Below, piece after piece: positions 1 to 5,199 of a DNA stretch of 5,199 nt (its first letter is position 1; the number at the start of each line of letters is the position of its first letter). Position numbers and translations under genes: made by a program. The DNA is from Candidatus Nanopelagicales bacterium (GTDB taxonomy: Bacteria; Actinomycetota; Actinomycetes; S36-B12; GCA-2699445): assembly GCA_029939085.1 (NCBI GenBank), contig JAOZTQ010000112.1:1-5199 (forward strand), written 5' to 3'. The notes below the pieces were generated by a model. That model saw only the letters and a program-made list of their open reading frames with translations. It searched no databases and was not told the DNA's origin.

Positions 1-1227
1 GGCAATATCGGTGGCGTTGCTATCGCTATAACTTTAGGTGGCCCCGGTGCAGTTTTTTGGATGTGGGTAATCGCGCTCATGGGTATGGCCACGGCCATGG
101 TCGAGGCGACCTTGGCCCAAGTCTTTAAGCAACGCGATGAGGCCGAGGGCAAGAATCTATTCCGGGGTGGTCCGGCCTACTATATGCAGCGCGGACTCAA
201 TGCCCGATGGATGGGAATCGTCTTTTCCATCTTCCTCATCATCGCCTTTCCCTTTGTCTTCAACGCACTGCAGGCCAACACTCTTGCCGTAGCGATGGAC
301 AATGCTTTCGGCGTCACCCCCCTCATCACCGGTCTCGTCACCGCCGCGTTGGCTGGATTCATTATTTTTGGTGGAATCAGGCGAATCGCACGCTTCGCCG
401 AAATCGTTGTGCCCGTAATGGCGATCGCGTATCTGGCCGTGGGGCTTGTCGTTGTATTCGTCAACATCTCGGCCGTTCCAGAGACTCTTGCCACGATCGT
501 TCGTTCTGCGTTCGGCATGGAAGAAGTGGTTGGCGGTTTTGCCGGTTACGCTATCGCTCAAGCTCTGGTCCAGGGGATCAAACGTGGTCTGTTCTCCAAT
601 GAGGCGGGACTAGGGTCCGCCCCCAATACCGCCGCTACCGCGGATATTCGTCACCCCGGAAGCCAGGGCTTTATCCAATCCATCGGTGTCTTCATCGACA
701 CGATCGTGGTGTGCACCACGACGGCACTGATCATCCTATTGAGTGGTGTCTGGCAACCAGGTCGAGAATATGTTGACGGGGTGGCTTTGACCCAAGATTC
801 ATTATCCGCAAGTGTCGGTGACTGGGGTGGTCAGTTCGTAGCCATTGCGTTAATTTTCTTCGCCTTCACCTCGATCGTGGCCAACTACTACTACGGAGAA
901 ACCTCCATCCTGTTCATGAATGGTGACCACCGAATTCTCATTCCCATAAAGATCTTGGTCATTGGCATGGTCATTTTCGGATCTCAAGCTGCGGTTCCCG
1001 TGGTGTGGGACATGGCCGATGCAGCCTTAGGCCTGATGGCGGTCGTTAATCTCGCGGCCATCTTATTGCTGGCTCGTATCGCGACCATGGTCATTCGCGA
1101 TTACGAACGGCAGCTAGATTTGGGACAGGATCCGGTATTCGATCGAGATAACTTCCCCGAGCTGGCGGCTCGATTGGCTGACGATGTTTGGCAGACGGAC
1201 GATCGGGCGCGCGAGTCTCCTCCCTAA
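1..1227 (+). CDS. Sodium:alanine/glycine symporter, AGCS family (5' partial)
   Basis: Secondary transporter of the inner membrane that imports alanine or glycine with Na+ (sometimes H+). The reading frame is open from base 1, and the first residues (GNIGGVAIAITLGG) already match the family, so the true start lies upstream; the ATG at 61 is internal. Window residues 13-28 (GGPGAVFWMWVIALMG) fit the sodium:alanine symporter signature G-G-x-[GA]2-[LIVM]-F-W-M-W. Residues 199-208 (SNEAGLGSAP) and the YYYGE at 296-300 are further family hallmarks of the substrate and ion binding core. About nine or ten hydrophobic segments are visible. The 408 residues seen, against roughly 450-500 for the family, mean only a short N-terminal part is missing. 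The C-terminal ~45 residues are charged and soluble. It ends at TAA. It is separated from marR by ~200 bases with their own promoter, so it is probably not co-regulated with it. Substrate choice (Ala, Gly or another small amino acid) cannot be read from the sequence. Confidence 0.95.
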   Translation, partial: GNIGGVAIAITLGGPGAVFWMWVIALMGMATAMVEATLAQVFKQRDEAEGKNLFRGGPAYYMQRGLNARWMGIVFSIFLIIAFPFVFNALQANTLAVAMDNAFGVTPLITGLVTAALAGFIIFGGIRRIARFAEIVVPVMAIAYLAVGLVVVFVNISAVPETLATIVRSAFGMEEVVGGFAGYAIAQALVQGIKRGLFSNEAGLGSAPNTAATADIRHPGSQGFIQSIGVFIDTIVVCTTTALIILLSGVWQPGREYVDGVALTQDSLSASVGDWGGQFVAIALIFFAFTSIVANYYYGETSILFMNGDHRILIPIKILVIGMVIFGSQAAVPVVWDMADAALGLMAVVNLAAILLLARIATMVIRDYERQLDLGQDPVFDRDNFPELAARLADDVWQTDDRARESPP

Positions 1228-1284
1228 CTTTTGGGCCCATTCGACTTGTTACTCGGCGTTTCACTGCCCTCCGCTAGCGCGAGT

Positions 1285-1313
1285 TCCTCCACCCAGGTCT
1301 CTAGGAGGATTTT
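1285..1313 (+). terminator. Weak Rho-independent terminator-like hairpin after the symporter gene
   Basis: TCCTCC (1285-1290) can pair with GGAGGA (1304-1309), followed directly by TTTT (1310-1313). It lies ~58 bases after the symporter stop codon and just before the next promoter, the expected place for a terminator. The stem is only 6 bp, the loop is 13 bases and the T run is short, so it may be weak or fortuitous. Confidence 0.35.
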
Positions 1314-1322
1314 CCCGGAATA

Positions 1323-1351
1323 TTGTTACTCAGGCTAATGTTACCTATAGT
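1323..1351 (+). promoter_or_regulatory. Sigma70-type promoter for the marR-exporter unit
   Basis: A -35 box TTGTTA (1323-1328, 4 of 6 matches to TTGACA) and a -10 box TATAGT (1346-1351, 5 of 6 to TATAAT) are separated by exactly 17 bases. Transcription would begin near 1358, giving a leader of ~70 bases before the marR start at 1430. Its place between the symporter terminator candidate and marR supports it. No transcript data are available here. Confidence 0.6.
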
Positions 1352-1353
1352 AA
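1341..1353 (+). promoter_or_regulatory. Candidate MarR operator palindrome on the -10 box
   Basis: TTAC (1341-1344) and GTAA (1350-1353) form an inverted repeat with a 5-base spacer, centred at 1347 on the -10 box. A further GTAAC half site lies downstream at 1363-1367, inverted relative to GTTAC at 1340-1344. MarR dimers usually bind short palindromes over their own promoter, so repressor binding here would block RNA polymerase. That this protein binds this site is inferred from position and symmetry only. Confidence 0.45.
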
Positions 1354-1377
1354 GTAGCAAGGGTAACGACTTAGCAG

Positions 1378-1395
1378 GCTGCGAATGTGCGCAGC
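1378..1395 (+). other. Stem-loop in the marR leader
   Basis: GCTGCG (1378-1383) pairs perfectly with CGCAGC (1390-1395) around a 6-base loop, with a possible extra G-U pair outside. It is in the untranslated leader and places the weak upstream in-frame ATG (1385) in the loop, with no purine-rich ribosome site before it. It may stabilise the mRNA or simply be chance. Confidence 0.3.
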
Positions 1396-1415
1396 TATCG
1401 TAGGGAGGACGCATT

Positions 1416-1423
1416 GGGAGGGG
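1416..1423 (+). promoter_or_regulatory. Ribosome binding site deciding the marR start
   Basis: GGGAGGGG lies 6 bases before the ATG at 1430. The upstream in-frame ATG at 1385 has no such site, so 1430 is preferred. A second strong purine tract, AGGGAGGA at 1402-1409, lies just upstream; it is near a TTG at 1414 that is in the exporter frame, not the marR frame. Confidence 0.75.
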
Positions 1424-1429
1424 AACGAA

Positions 1430-1867
1430 ATGGCAATCAGTTCGTCGCGGCAGGAAGTGATTCCCGAACTTCGACTGGGGATTATGAGGTTGTCGAGGAG
1501 ATTACGACAGGAACGTCCGGCTGCGGATGCACTCACGCCGAGTCAGCTGGCCGTACTGGCAACTCTCGTGCGATGCGGTCCCATGACACCGAGGGCCCTG
1601 GCCAACTCGGAACGGATCAAGCCACCCTCAGCGACTCGCATCGTCTCCTCGCTGGAGGAGGAGGGGCTAGTAACCAAAGAACAAGATCCCGACGACGGTC
1701 GTCAGGTTCTCGTGTATCTGACCGACCGCGCACTAGAACGAGTGGAGGCGAGTCGGGAAGCCAAGAATGCATGGCTGATCGAACGAGTAGGCCGCCTACC
1801 GAAGGAAGACCAAGACCGGATTCTGGCGGTAGCACCTCTCCTCAACCAACTGGCGCTCGAGGCGTAA
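1430..1867 (+). CDS. MarR-family winged-helix transcriptional regulator
   Basis: A 145-residue cytoplasmic DNA-binding protein, the usual MarR length. The winged helix-turn-helix spans about residues 35-105: LTPSQLAVLATL starts the domain, the recognition helix is about 64-80 (KPPSATRIVSSLEEEGL), and the wing is 86-98 (DPDDGRQVLVYLT), with the conserved D-x-R-x-V-x-x-T pattern. The flanking N- and C-terminal helices (about 8-27 and 104-143) would form the dimer interface. MarR proteins typically repress an adjacent efflux gene and release DNA on binding a phenolic or other lipophilic ligand, or on oxidation. There is no cysteine in the N-terminal helix except one at residue 49, so an OhrR-type peroxide sensor is not suggested. 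It is followed by, and overlaps, an exporter gene, the classic arrangement. Autoregulation is likely, given a palindrome on its -10 box. The ligand is unknown. A 160-residue version starting at 1385 is possible but lacks a ribosome site. Confidence 0.92.
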   Translation: MAISSSRQEVIPELRLGIMRLSRRLRQERPAADALTPSQLAVLATLVRCGPMTPRALANSERIKPPSATRIVSSLEEEGLVTKEQDPDDGRQVLVYLTDRALERVEASREAKNAWLIERVGRLPKEDQDRILAVAPLLNQLALEA

Positions 1868-3129
1868 CCCGGTCGGCCTCTGCCGCCGAACCGGACGAGA
1901 CACCGCGACGCGGTACTTTCCACTCCCTTCGGCAACCCGAATTTCGCCGCTATTCAATCGGGATGATCGGTTCCAACGTTGGTACCTGGATGCACCGCAT
2001 CGCCCAAATGTGGTTGGCGTTAGAAATAACCGGGGACCCGGCCATTTTGGGTGTCGTGACCGCCTTACAGTTCGCACCGATTCTCTTCATCGGTCCCTGG
2101 GCTGGCGCACTAGCGGAGCGCAGCGACCGCCGAAAGTTGCTTATTTGGACGCAGGTCGCACTCGCCCTACAGGCGGCATTACTCGGCGTTGTCGTATTGA
2201 GCGGTTCGATGACCACCGTGCTGCTCTTCATCTTCTCGGCACTGTTAGGGGTCGCCACGGCAATAGATGGGCCCGCTCGACAATCATTCGTCTCCGATCT
2301 GGTCGATCGAGCTGAGCTACCCAACGCAGTCGCGCTGAACAGCACTTCCTTCAATACCGCCCGACTGATCGGTCCCGCGGCGGCAGGATTCATCATTGCG
2401 GCATGGGGAACCGGCTGGGTCTTTCTACTCAATGCCGCAACGTTCGGGTTAATGATTGTTGCTTTGTTGCGAATTCATACTCGAGTGACCCGAGTGGAGA
2501 AGGAACAGGCTCGCGTATCAGACGGCGTCAAGTTCGTACTCGGGCACAGTGATCTATTGTTTGTGATTCTGTTGGCAGGGCTCGTCTCCATGTTCGTGTT
2601 GAACTTCCAAATGACAATCGCGGTCATGGCAACCGAACAGTTCGCGGTGGGCGCACAGACATACGGGATACTCGCCTCGGTCATGGCTATTGGCTCGCTG
2701 GCTGGTGCGCTACTAGCTGCTCGGCGGGGGCGTACAAGTCTGCGAATCGTCACGTTCTCCGCTCTTGGGTTAGCAGGTGGATCAGTCATCGCTGGTTTAA
2801 GCCCTAACACATGGTGGTTCGGTGCGTCTTTGATCGTTTGCGGGATCGCGGCGCTGAGCATGATGACGGGTGCCAACGCCTACCTACAAACTCACTCAGG
2901 ATCCAAACACCGTTCACGCGTTATGGCGCTGTACCTGGCCATCTTTTTCGGAACGACTCCCATCGGGGCACCGCTTGCGGGTTGGCTAGCCGACTTCGCA
3001 GGCCCCCGCGCGAGCCTCGTGGTTCCAGGAATCCTCGCTGCCATTGCTACCGGGGCACTGGTTATCTGGTTCCGGCATCGCAGCCGAACAGAGGCCCACA
3101 ACCCCGAAACAACGCCAGCGGAAGCCTAG
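1771..3129 (+). CDS. MFS exporter, DHA3/EntS-like (MFS_3 family), start uncertain
   Basis: A 12-helix inner-membrane antiporter, likely a proton-driven exporter of drugs, siderophores or other small molecules. Homology begins near residue 50 with FHSLRQPEFRRYS and SNVGTWMHRIAQMWLALEITG. The loop 2-3 motif GALAERSDRRKLL is at 112-124. DGPARQSFVSDLV (166-178) and NAVALNSTSFNTARLIGPAAAG (185-206) are hallmarks of the MFS_3/EntS group. The charged central loop is about 234-258; the second six helices follow, and the soluble tail begins near 435. The start at 1771 is the last ATG before the homology. It gives 452 residues, a ~97-base overlap with marR, and a Pro/Arg/Ser-rich first ~48 residues that look disordered. 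GGGAAG at 1755-1760 is a modest ribosome site. There is no ATG, GTG, TTG or CTG between 1774 and 1960, and the next ATG (1963) would cut into helix 1. Co-transcription and translational coupling with marR are likely. The substrate cannot be told. Confidence 0.88.
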   Translation: MADRTSRPPTEGRPRPDSGGSTSPQPTGARGVTRSASAAEPDETPRRGTFHSLRQPEFRRYSIGMIGSNVGTWMHRIAQMWLALEITGDPAILGVVTALQFAPILFIGPWAGALAERSDRRKLLIWTQVALALQAALLGVVVLSGSMTTVLLFIFSALLGVATAIDGPARQSFVSDLVDRAELPNAVALNSTSFNTARLIGPAAAGFIIAAWGTGWVFLLNAATFGLMIVALLRIHTRVTRVEKEQARVSDGVKFVLGHSDLLFVILLAGLVSMFVLNFQMTIAVMATEQFAVGAQTYGILASVMAIGSLAGALLAARRGRTSLRIVTFSALGLAGGSVIAGLSPNTWWFGASLIVCGIAALSMMTGANAYLQTHSGSKHRSRVMALYLAIFFGTTPIGAPLAGWLADFAGPRASLVVPGILAAIATGALVIWFRHRSRTEAHNPETTPAEA

Positions 3130-3139
3130 AGATCGAGAT

Positions 3140-3970
3140 TTAACCCACACGACGCAGTTGTCTGCGCCCCCACTGTCGAGCACCGTAAGCGAACGCCTGA
3201 TCGATGGAAAGTTCTCGAGTGGAATTTCCGACTCGAACCCACAACTCGGGCGCCTTACCTTTCGTTGGAGTCACAAAAATAGGCCGGTCGGAACGGGAGA
3301 CCCTTATTTCGCAAATCTCGGATCCCGAAACCGACGGGAAGTCCACCCGAACGGCAGCGGCTGTATCCGCACCGAGAGTCACCGAGAGGTGATCCCGGAG
3401 CCAAAGTTCATATCGGTCATTGTCTGGTTTCTTCATGAACTTGTAGTCATTGTCCAGACCCAAGACTGAACCATCGTCAGCAACTCCAATCAGCAGTACA
3501 CCACCAGCGGAGTTAGCGAAGGCTGCGATGGTCTTTGCAATGACCAGCTCAAGCTTTGGATCACGTTGGCCGGTGTGCTGGTTGTAGCGAGCCGACGACT
3601 TAAACTCAACTTCCGCTGTCTCGCCAGCAACCACCAACTCAGCCGCCGATAAATCAGGCTCTCGACTGATCCGAGTGGCAATCAGGAGAACCAAAAAGGT
3701 GAAGAGGATCGCTGCGAGGATCGTCAAGAGAACTACCGGAGGGGGAAAGTCTTGTTCGTAAAACGGCTCTGCGTCACTCGAATCTTCGCCCGCTCGCATG
3801 ACACCTGCGATCACTGAAACCGCGCCCGCACCGATCGCCGAACCGATCATTCCGGCTAGCACAGCAGCAGAGAAACTGAGGTGTGTCCGGTTACGCATCA
3901 GCCAACGCACTCCGCCACCGATTCCCACACCGATGGCAAGCGCAATCGCTACCACTTCGACAACAGTCAC
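3140..3970 (-). CDS. Membrane-anchored Schlafen AlbA_2 domain protein
   Basis: A 276-residue protein in two parts. Three membrane helices are at about 4-24, 33-57 and 78-99. The basic loop RWLMRNRTH (22-30) and the acidic Pro-rich loop (61-78) predict N-terminus out and C-terminus in. The cytoplasmic C-terminal part, about 115-260, is an AlbA_2 (Schlafen) domain: GETAEVEFKSSA (116-127), KTIAAFANSAGGVLLIGVAD (146-165) with DDG next, and ELWVRVGNSTREL (242-254). AlbA_2 domains bind nucleic acid or nucleotides. In some animal Schlafens the same fold cleaves tRNA using three acidic residues; here E117, E122 and D165 or D166 are candidates. Soluble bacterial relatives usually have a helix-turn-helix after this domain, but here the protein ends. 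The start is GTG at 3970 with AGGTGA 10 bases upstream. It lies 34 bases after a membrane protein gene, so an operon is likely. It converges with the exporter gene. Fold assignment is firm; activity is unknown. Confidence 0.85.
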   Translation of the reverse strand: MTVVEVVAIALAIGVGIGGGVRWLMRNRTHLSFSAAVLAGMIGSAIGAGAVSVIAGVMRAGEDSSDAEPFYEQDFPPPVVLLTILAAILFTFLVLLIATRISREPDLSAAELVVAGETAEVEFKSSARYNQHTGQRDPKLELVIAKTIAAFANSAGGVLLIGVADDGSVLGLDNDYKFMKKPDNDRYELWLRDHLSVTLGADTAAAVRVDFPSVSGSEICEIRVSRSDRPIFVTPTKGKAPELWVRVGNSTRELSIDQAFAYGARQWGRRQLRRVG

Positions 3971-3980
3971 TCCACCATTG

Positions 3981-3986
3981 TCACCT
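3981..3986 (-). promoter_or_regulatory. Ribosome binding site for the AlbA_2 gene
   Basis: On the minus strand this reads AGGTGA, within GGTAGGTGA, close to the anti-Shine-Dalgarno complement AGGAGGTGA. It sits 10 bases before the GTG at 3970, slightly long spacing. The nearby ATG (3977-3979 on the plus strand) is out of frame and meets TGA after three codons, so GTG is the preferred start. Confidence 0.5.
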
Positions 3987-4004
3987 ACCGCAAAGTGGCA
4001 ACTA

Positions 4005-5199
4005 CTAGGCCGGGCTGGGCTGAATCACTTCAGTGTCGCGATCGCTATCATCTGCGTCCGGATCATCGTCTTCAGCCGGGACTTTATCGGAGGCGAAAAC
4101 CTGAACGATAAACAGCACAACGAGCAAAACGACTGTCGTCCAAATAATCAGACTCGGCGTCTTGTAACGCGTCAACAAAACGAAGAGCACCGAAAGCAGA
4201 ACCAATCCGATCCGCAGTCCCCCTGCATTCTTTGCGACCCAACCACGGGGTGCATCCATGTGCAGACCCCAGGAATACAAAGTTCCCTGGACAGCAGCGG
4301 CAGCTCGGCTGCAGAGCTGACGAATCCCAACAGCGAATCGGGCCGGGCCAGTCACAAGCGCTGCGAGGATCAAGACAATTCCTGCCGTTAGCGCTGCCCG
4401 CATGGCTTCCTTCAGGTACATCGTCAATGTGTCGAAGAATGCAGTTGCCGCAGCAGCGTTGACCGTCTCTGGCAGTGCGTTCAAATACTCCGCTCGACCG
4501 ACGGCTAAAAGTATTGCTGACGCCAGGGCTGAAATAGTGACTCCGATACCCAGGCCGAGTACTGCCTTGCGTCGAATGTTGGCGATGACAACTCCGAGGA
4601 TCGCCAATCCACCGGCAATGATCGGTAACCAGTAGCCGAGATTATTGATGGCTGAATAACCCCGCTGCAATGACGCCAAACTATCCGACTGGAAGATCAC
4701 GATCTCGCTATCCACCGTGGGGATGTTTTGGACTACAGTCAGACCCTGCTCAACGAGGGAGGTCTTGACCTGCTCCACGACCTGACCAAGGTCGAGAACC
4801 ACATCACTGCCTTGCAGCGACAACGCACCCGACTGGTCTCCCGAGAGCGCTTCGTTCAGTCTGCTGTGGGCTCGAGTCGTGATCTCATTCCAGACCGATA
4901 TAAAGATTTCCGATCGCACGAAGTCTTGTACCCGGTCTCGGACGAAACCCTCGATTCCTGAGGTCAGGGGACCGCTGAGCGTTTCGAGAGCAGCAACCTG
5001 CTGCTTGTCTAGATCCCGGTTGTCGGAGATCGCGGAAATGGCGTTTTGAGTGAGGGATTCAATATTGATGTAGGCCAGGACCTCATCGGCTACCCGATTT
5101 CCGATCGCTTCTTGAATCGCCGGATCTTGAGCTAGCGGAGCGACGGTGGACACGAATCTCTCGGTATCGGTCACCTCACCACGCGCCCAGACAGCCACT
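4005..5199 (-). CDS. Actinobacterial multi-pass membrane protein with extracytoplasmic domain (5' partial)
   Basis: The function is not known. The 397 residues seen begin AVWARGEVTDTERFVSTVAP. In proteins of this type that stretch follows a first membrane helix, so the GTG at 5198 is most likely an internal Val codon and the N-terminus lies beyond the window. Residues ~7-183 form a soluble, mostly helical domain predicted outside the membrane (APLAQDPAIQEAI; VLDLGQVVEQVK; IVIFQSDSLASLQ). Membrane helices follow at about 187-208, 212-234, 264-290, 328-343 and 350-370. A short tail from 371 is very acidic (eleven Asp or Glu among about 20 residues) and ends at TAG. It is the upstream gene of a likely operon with the membrane-anchored AlbA_2 protein, 34 bases downstream. 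I recognise the pattern as a widespread conserved hypothetical of actinobacteria, from memory and without a search. Nothing suggests a transporter signature or an enzyme active site. Confidence 0.8.
   Translation of the reverse strand, partial: VAVWARGEVTDTERFVSTVAPLAQDPAIQEAIGNRVADEVLAYINIESLTQNAISAISDNRDLDKQQVAALETLSGPLTSGIEGFVRDRVQDFVRSEIFISVWNEITTRAHSRLNEALSGDQSGALSLQGSDVVLDLGQVVEQVKTSLVEQGLTVVQNIPTVDSEIVIFQSDSLASLQRGYSAINNLGYWLPIIAGGLAILGVVIANIRRKAVLGLGIGVTISALASAILLAVGRAEYLNALPETVNAAAATAFFDTLTMYLKEAMRAALTAGIVLILAALVTGPARFAVGIRQLCSRAAAAVQGTLYSWGLHMDAPRGWVAKNAGGLRIGLVLLSVLFVLLTRYKTPSLIIWTTVVLLVVLFIVQVFASDKVPAEDDDPDADDSDRDTEVIQPSPA

Noticed and set aside
157..561. Minus-strand open frame of 134 codons opposite the symporter gene
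   Set aside because: The symporter frame is unmistakably coding, and this antisense product is a charged, low-complexity sequence with no family resemblance.
1232..1239. TGGGCCCA palindrome after the symporter stop, as terminator or operator
   Set aside because: It is a perfect 8-base palindrome with no room for a loop and no T run after it on the plus strand; likely chance.
1272..1279. CGCTAGCG palindrome in the spacer
   Set aside because: An isolated 8-base palindrome with no partner, repeat or promoter relation.
1385..1429. Upstream ATG at 1385 as the marR start
   Set aside because: It has no purine-rich site before it, sits in a hairpin loop, and would add residues not expected for MarR; the ATG at 1430 has GGGAGGGG 6 bases upstream.
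1950..2432. Minus-strand open frame of 160 codons opposite the exporter gene
   Set aside because: Composition mirrors the exporter frame (Ala, Ser, Thr rich), with no ribosome site or domain; it is a shadow.
3798..4391. Plus-strand open frame of 197 codons across the two minus-strand membrane genes
   Set aside because: It spans the junction of two well-supported genes on the other strand and reads as Pro/Thr then Asn/Gln-rich sequence without a domain.
5196..5198. GTG at 5198 as the true start of the minus-strand membrane protein
   Set aside because: The following AVWAR segment is normally the end of a first membrane helix in this type of protein, so the gene most likely continues beyond the window.
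1..5199. tRNA, rRNA, insertion sequence, attachment site or CRISPR array
   Set aside because: No cloverleaf, long terminal inverted repeat, regularly spaced repeat or transposase-like protein was seen; nearly all the window is coding.

Overview
The window carries five protein genes and no RNA gene, insertion sequence or CRISPR array. By eye it is moderately GC-rich. The gene families suggest an actinobacterium (Actinomycetota): a MarR/DHA3-type exporter pair, a long membrane protein of the 'VWAR-x-x-V-x-D-T-x-R-F/Y-V' type common in that phylum, strong GGAGG ribosome sites and GTG starts. GC looks lower than in Streptomyces. A halophilic or alkaliphilic actinobacterium is possible, but the sequence alone does not settle it.

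Layout. Positions 1-1227 (+) hold the C-terminal ~408 residues of a sodium:alanine/glycine symporter (AGCS family), whose 5' end lies outside the window. A ~200-base spacer follows. It holds a weak terminator-like hairpin, a clear promoter (TTGTTA, 17 bases, TATAGT), a palindrome lying on the -10 box and a small 5'-leader hairpin. Next comes a two-gene unit on the + strand: a MarR-family repressor (1430-1867) and an MFS exporter of the EntS/DHA3 type (about 1771-3129). The most likely reading is that the MarR protein represses its own promoter, and so the exporter, until a toxic ligand binds.

The right half is on the - strand and converges on the exporter with only 10 bases between the stop codons. 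Read 5' to 3', it holds a large multi-pass membrane protein with an extracytoplasmic helical domain (4005-5199, N-terminus outside the window). After a 34-base gap comes a three-helix membrane protein whose cytoplasmic C-terminal half is a Schlafen AlbA_2 domain (3140-3970). The two look like an operon, possibly one membrane-bound unit.

The most interesting points are three. First, the membrane-tethered AlbA_2 protein keeps acidic residues placed like those of nuclease-active Schlafens. Second, the exporter has no usable start codon at the expected junction with marR: the site reads GTAA where GTGA would be normal. Third, a TTAC-N5-GTAA palindrome is centred on the -10 box of the marR promoter.
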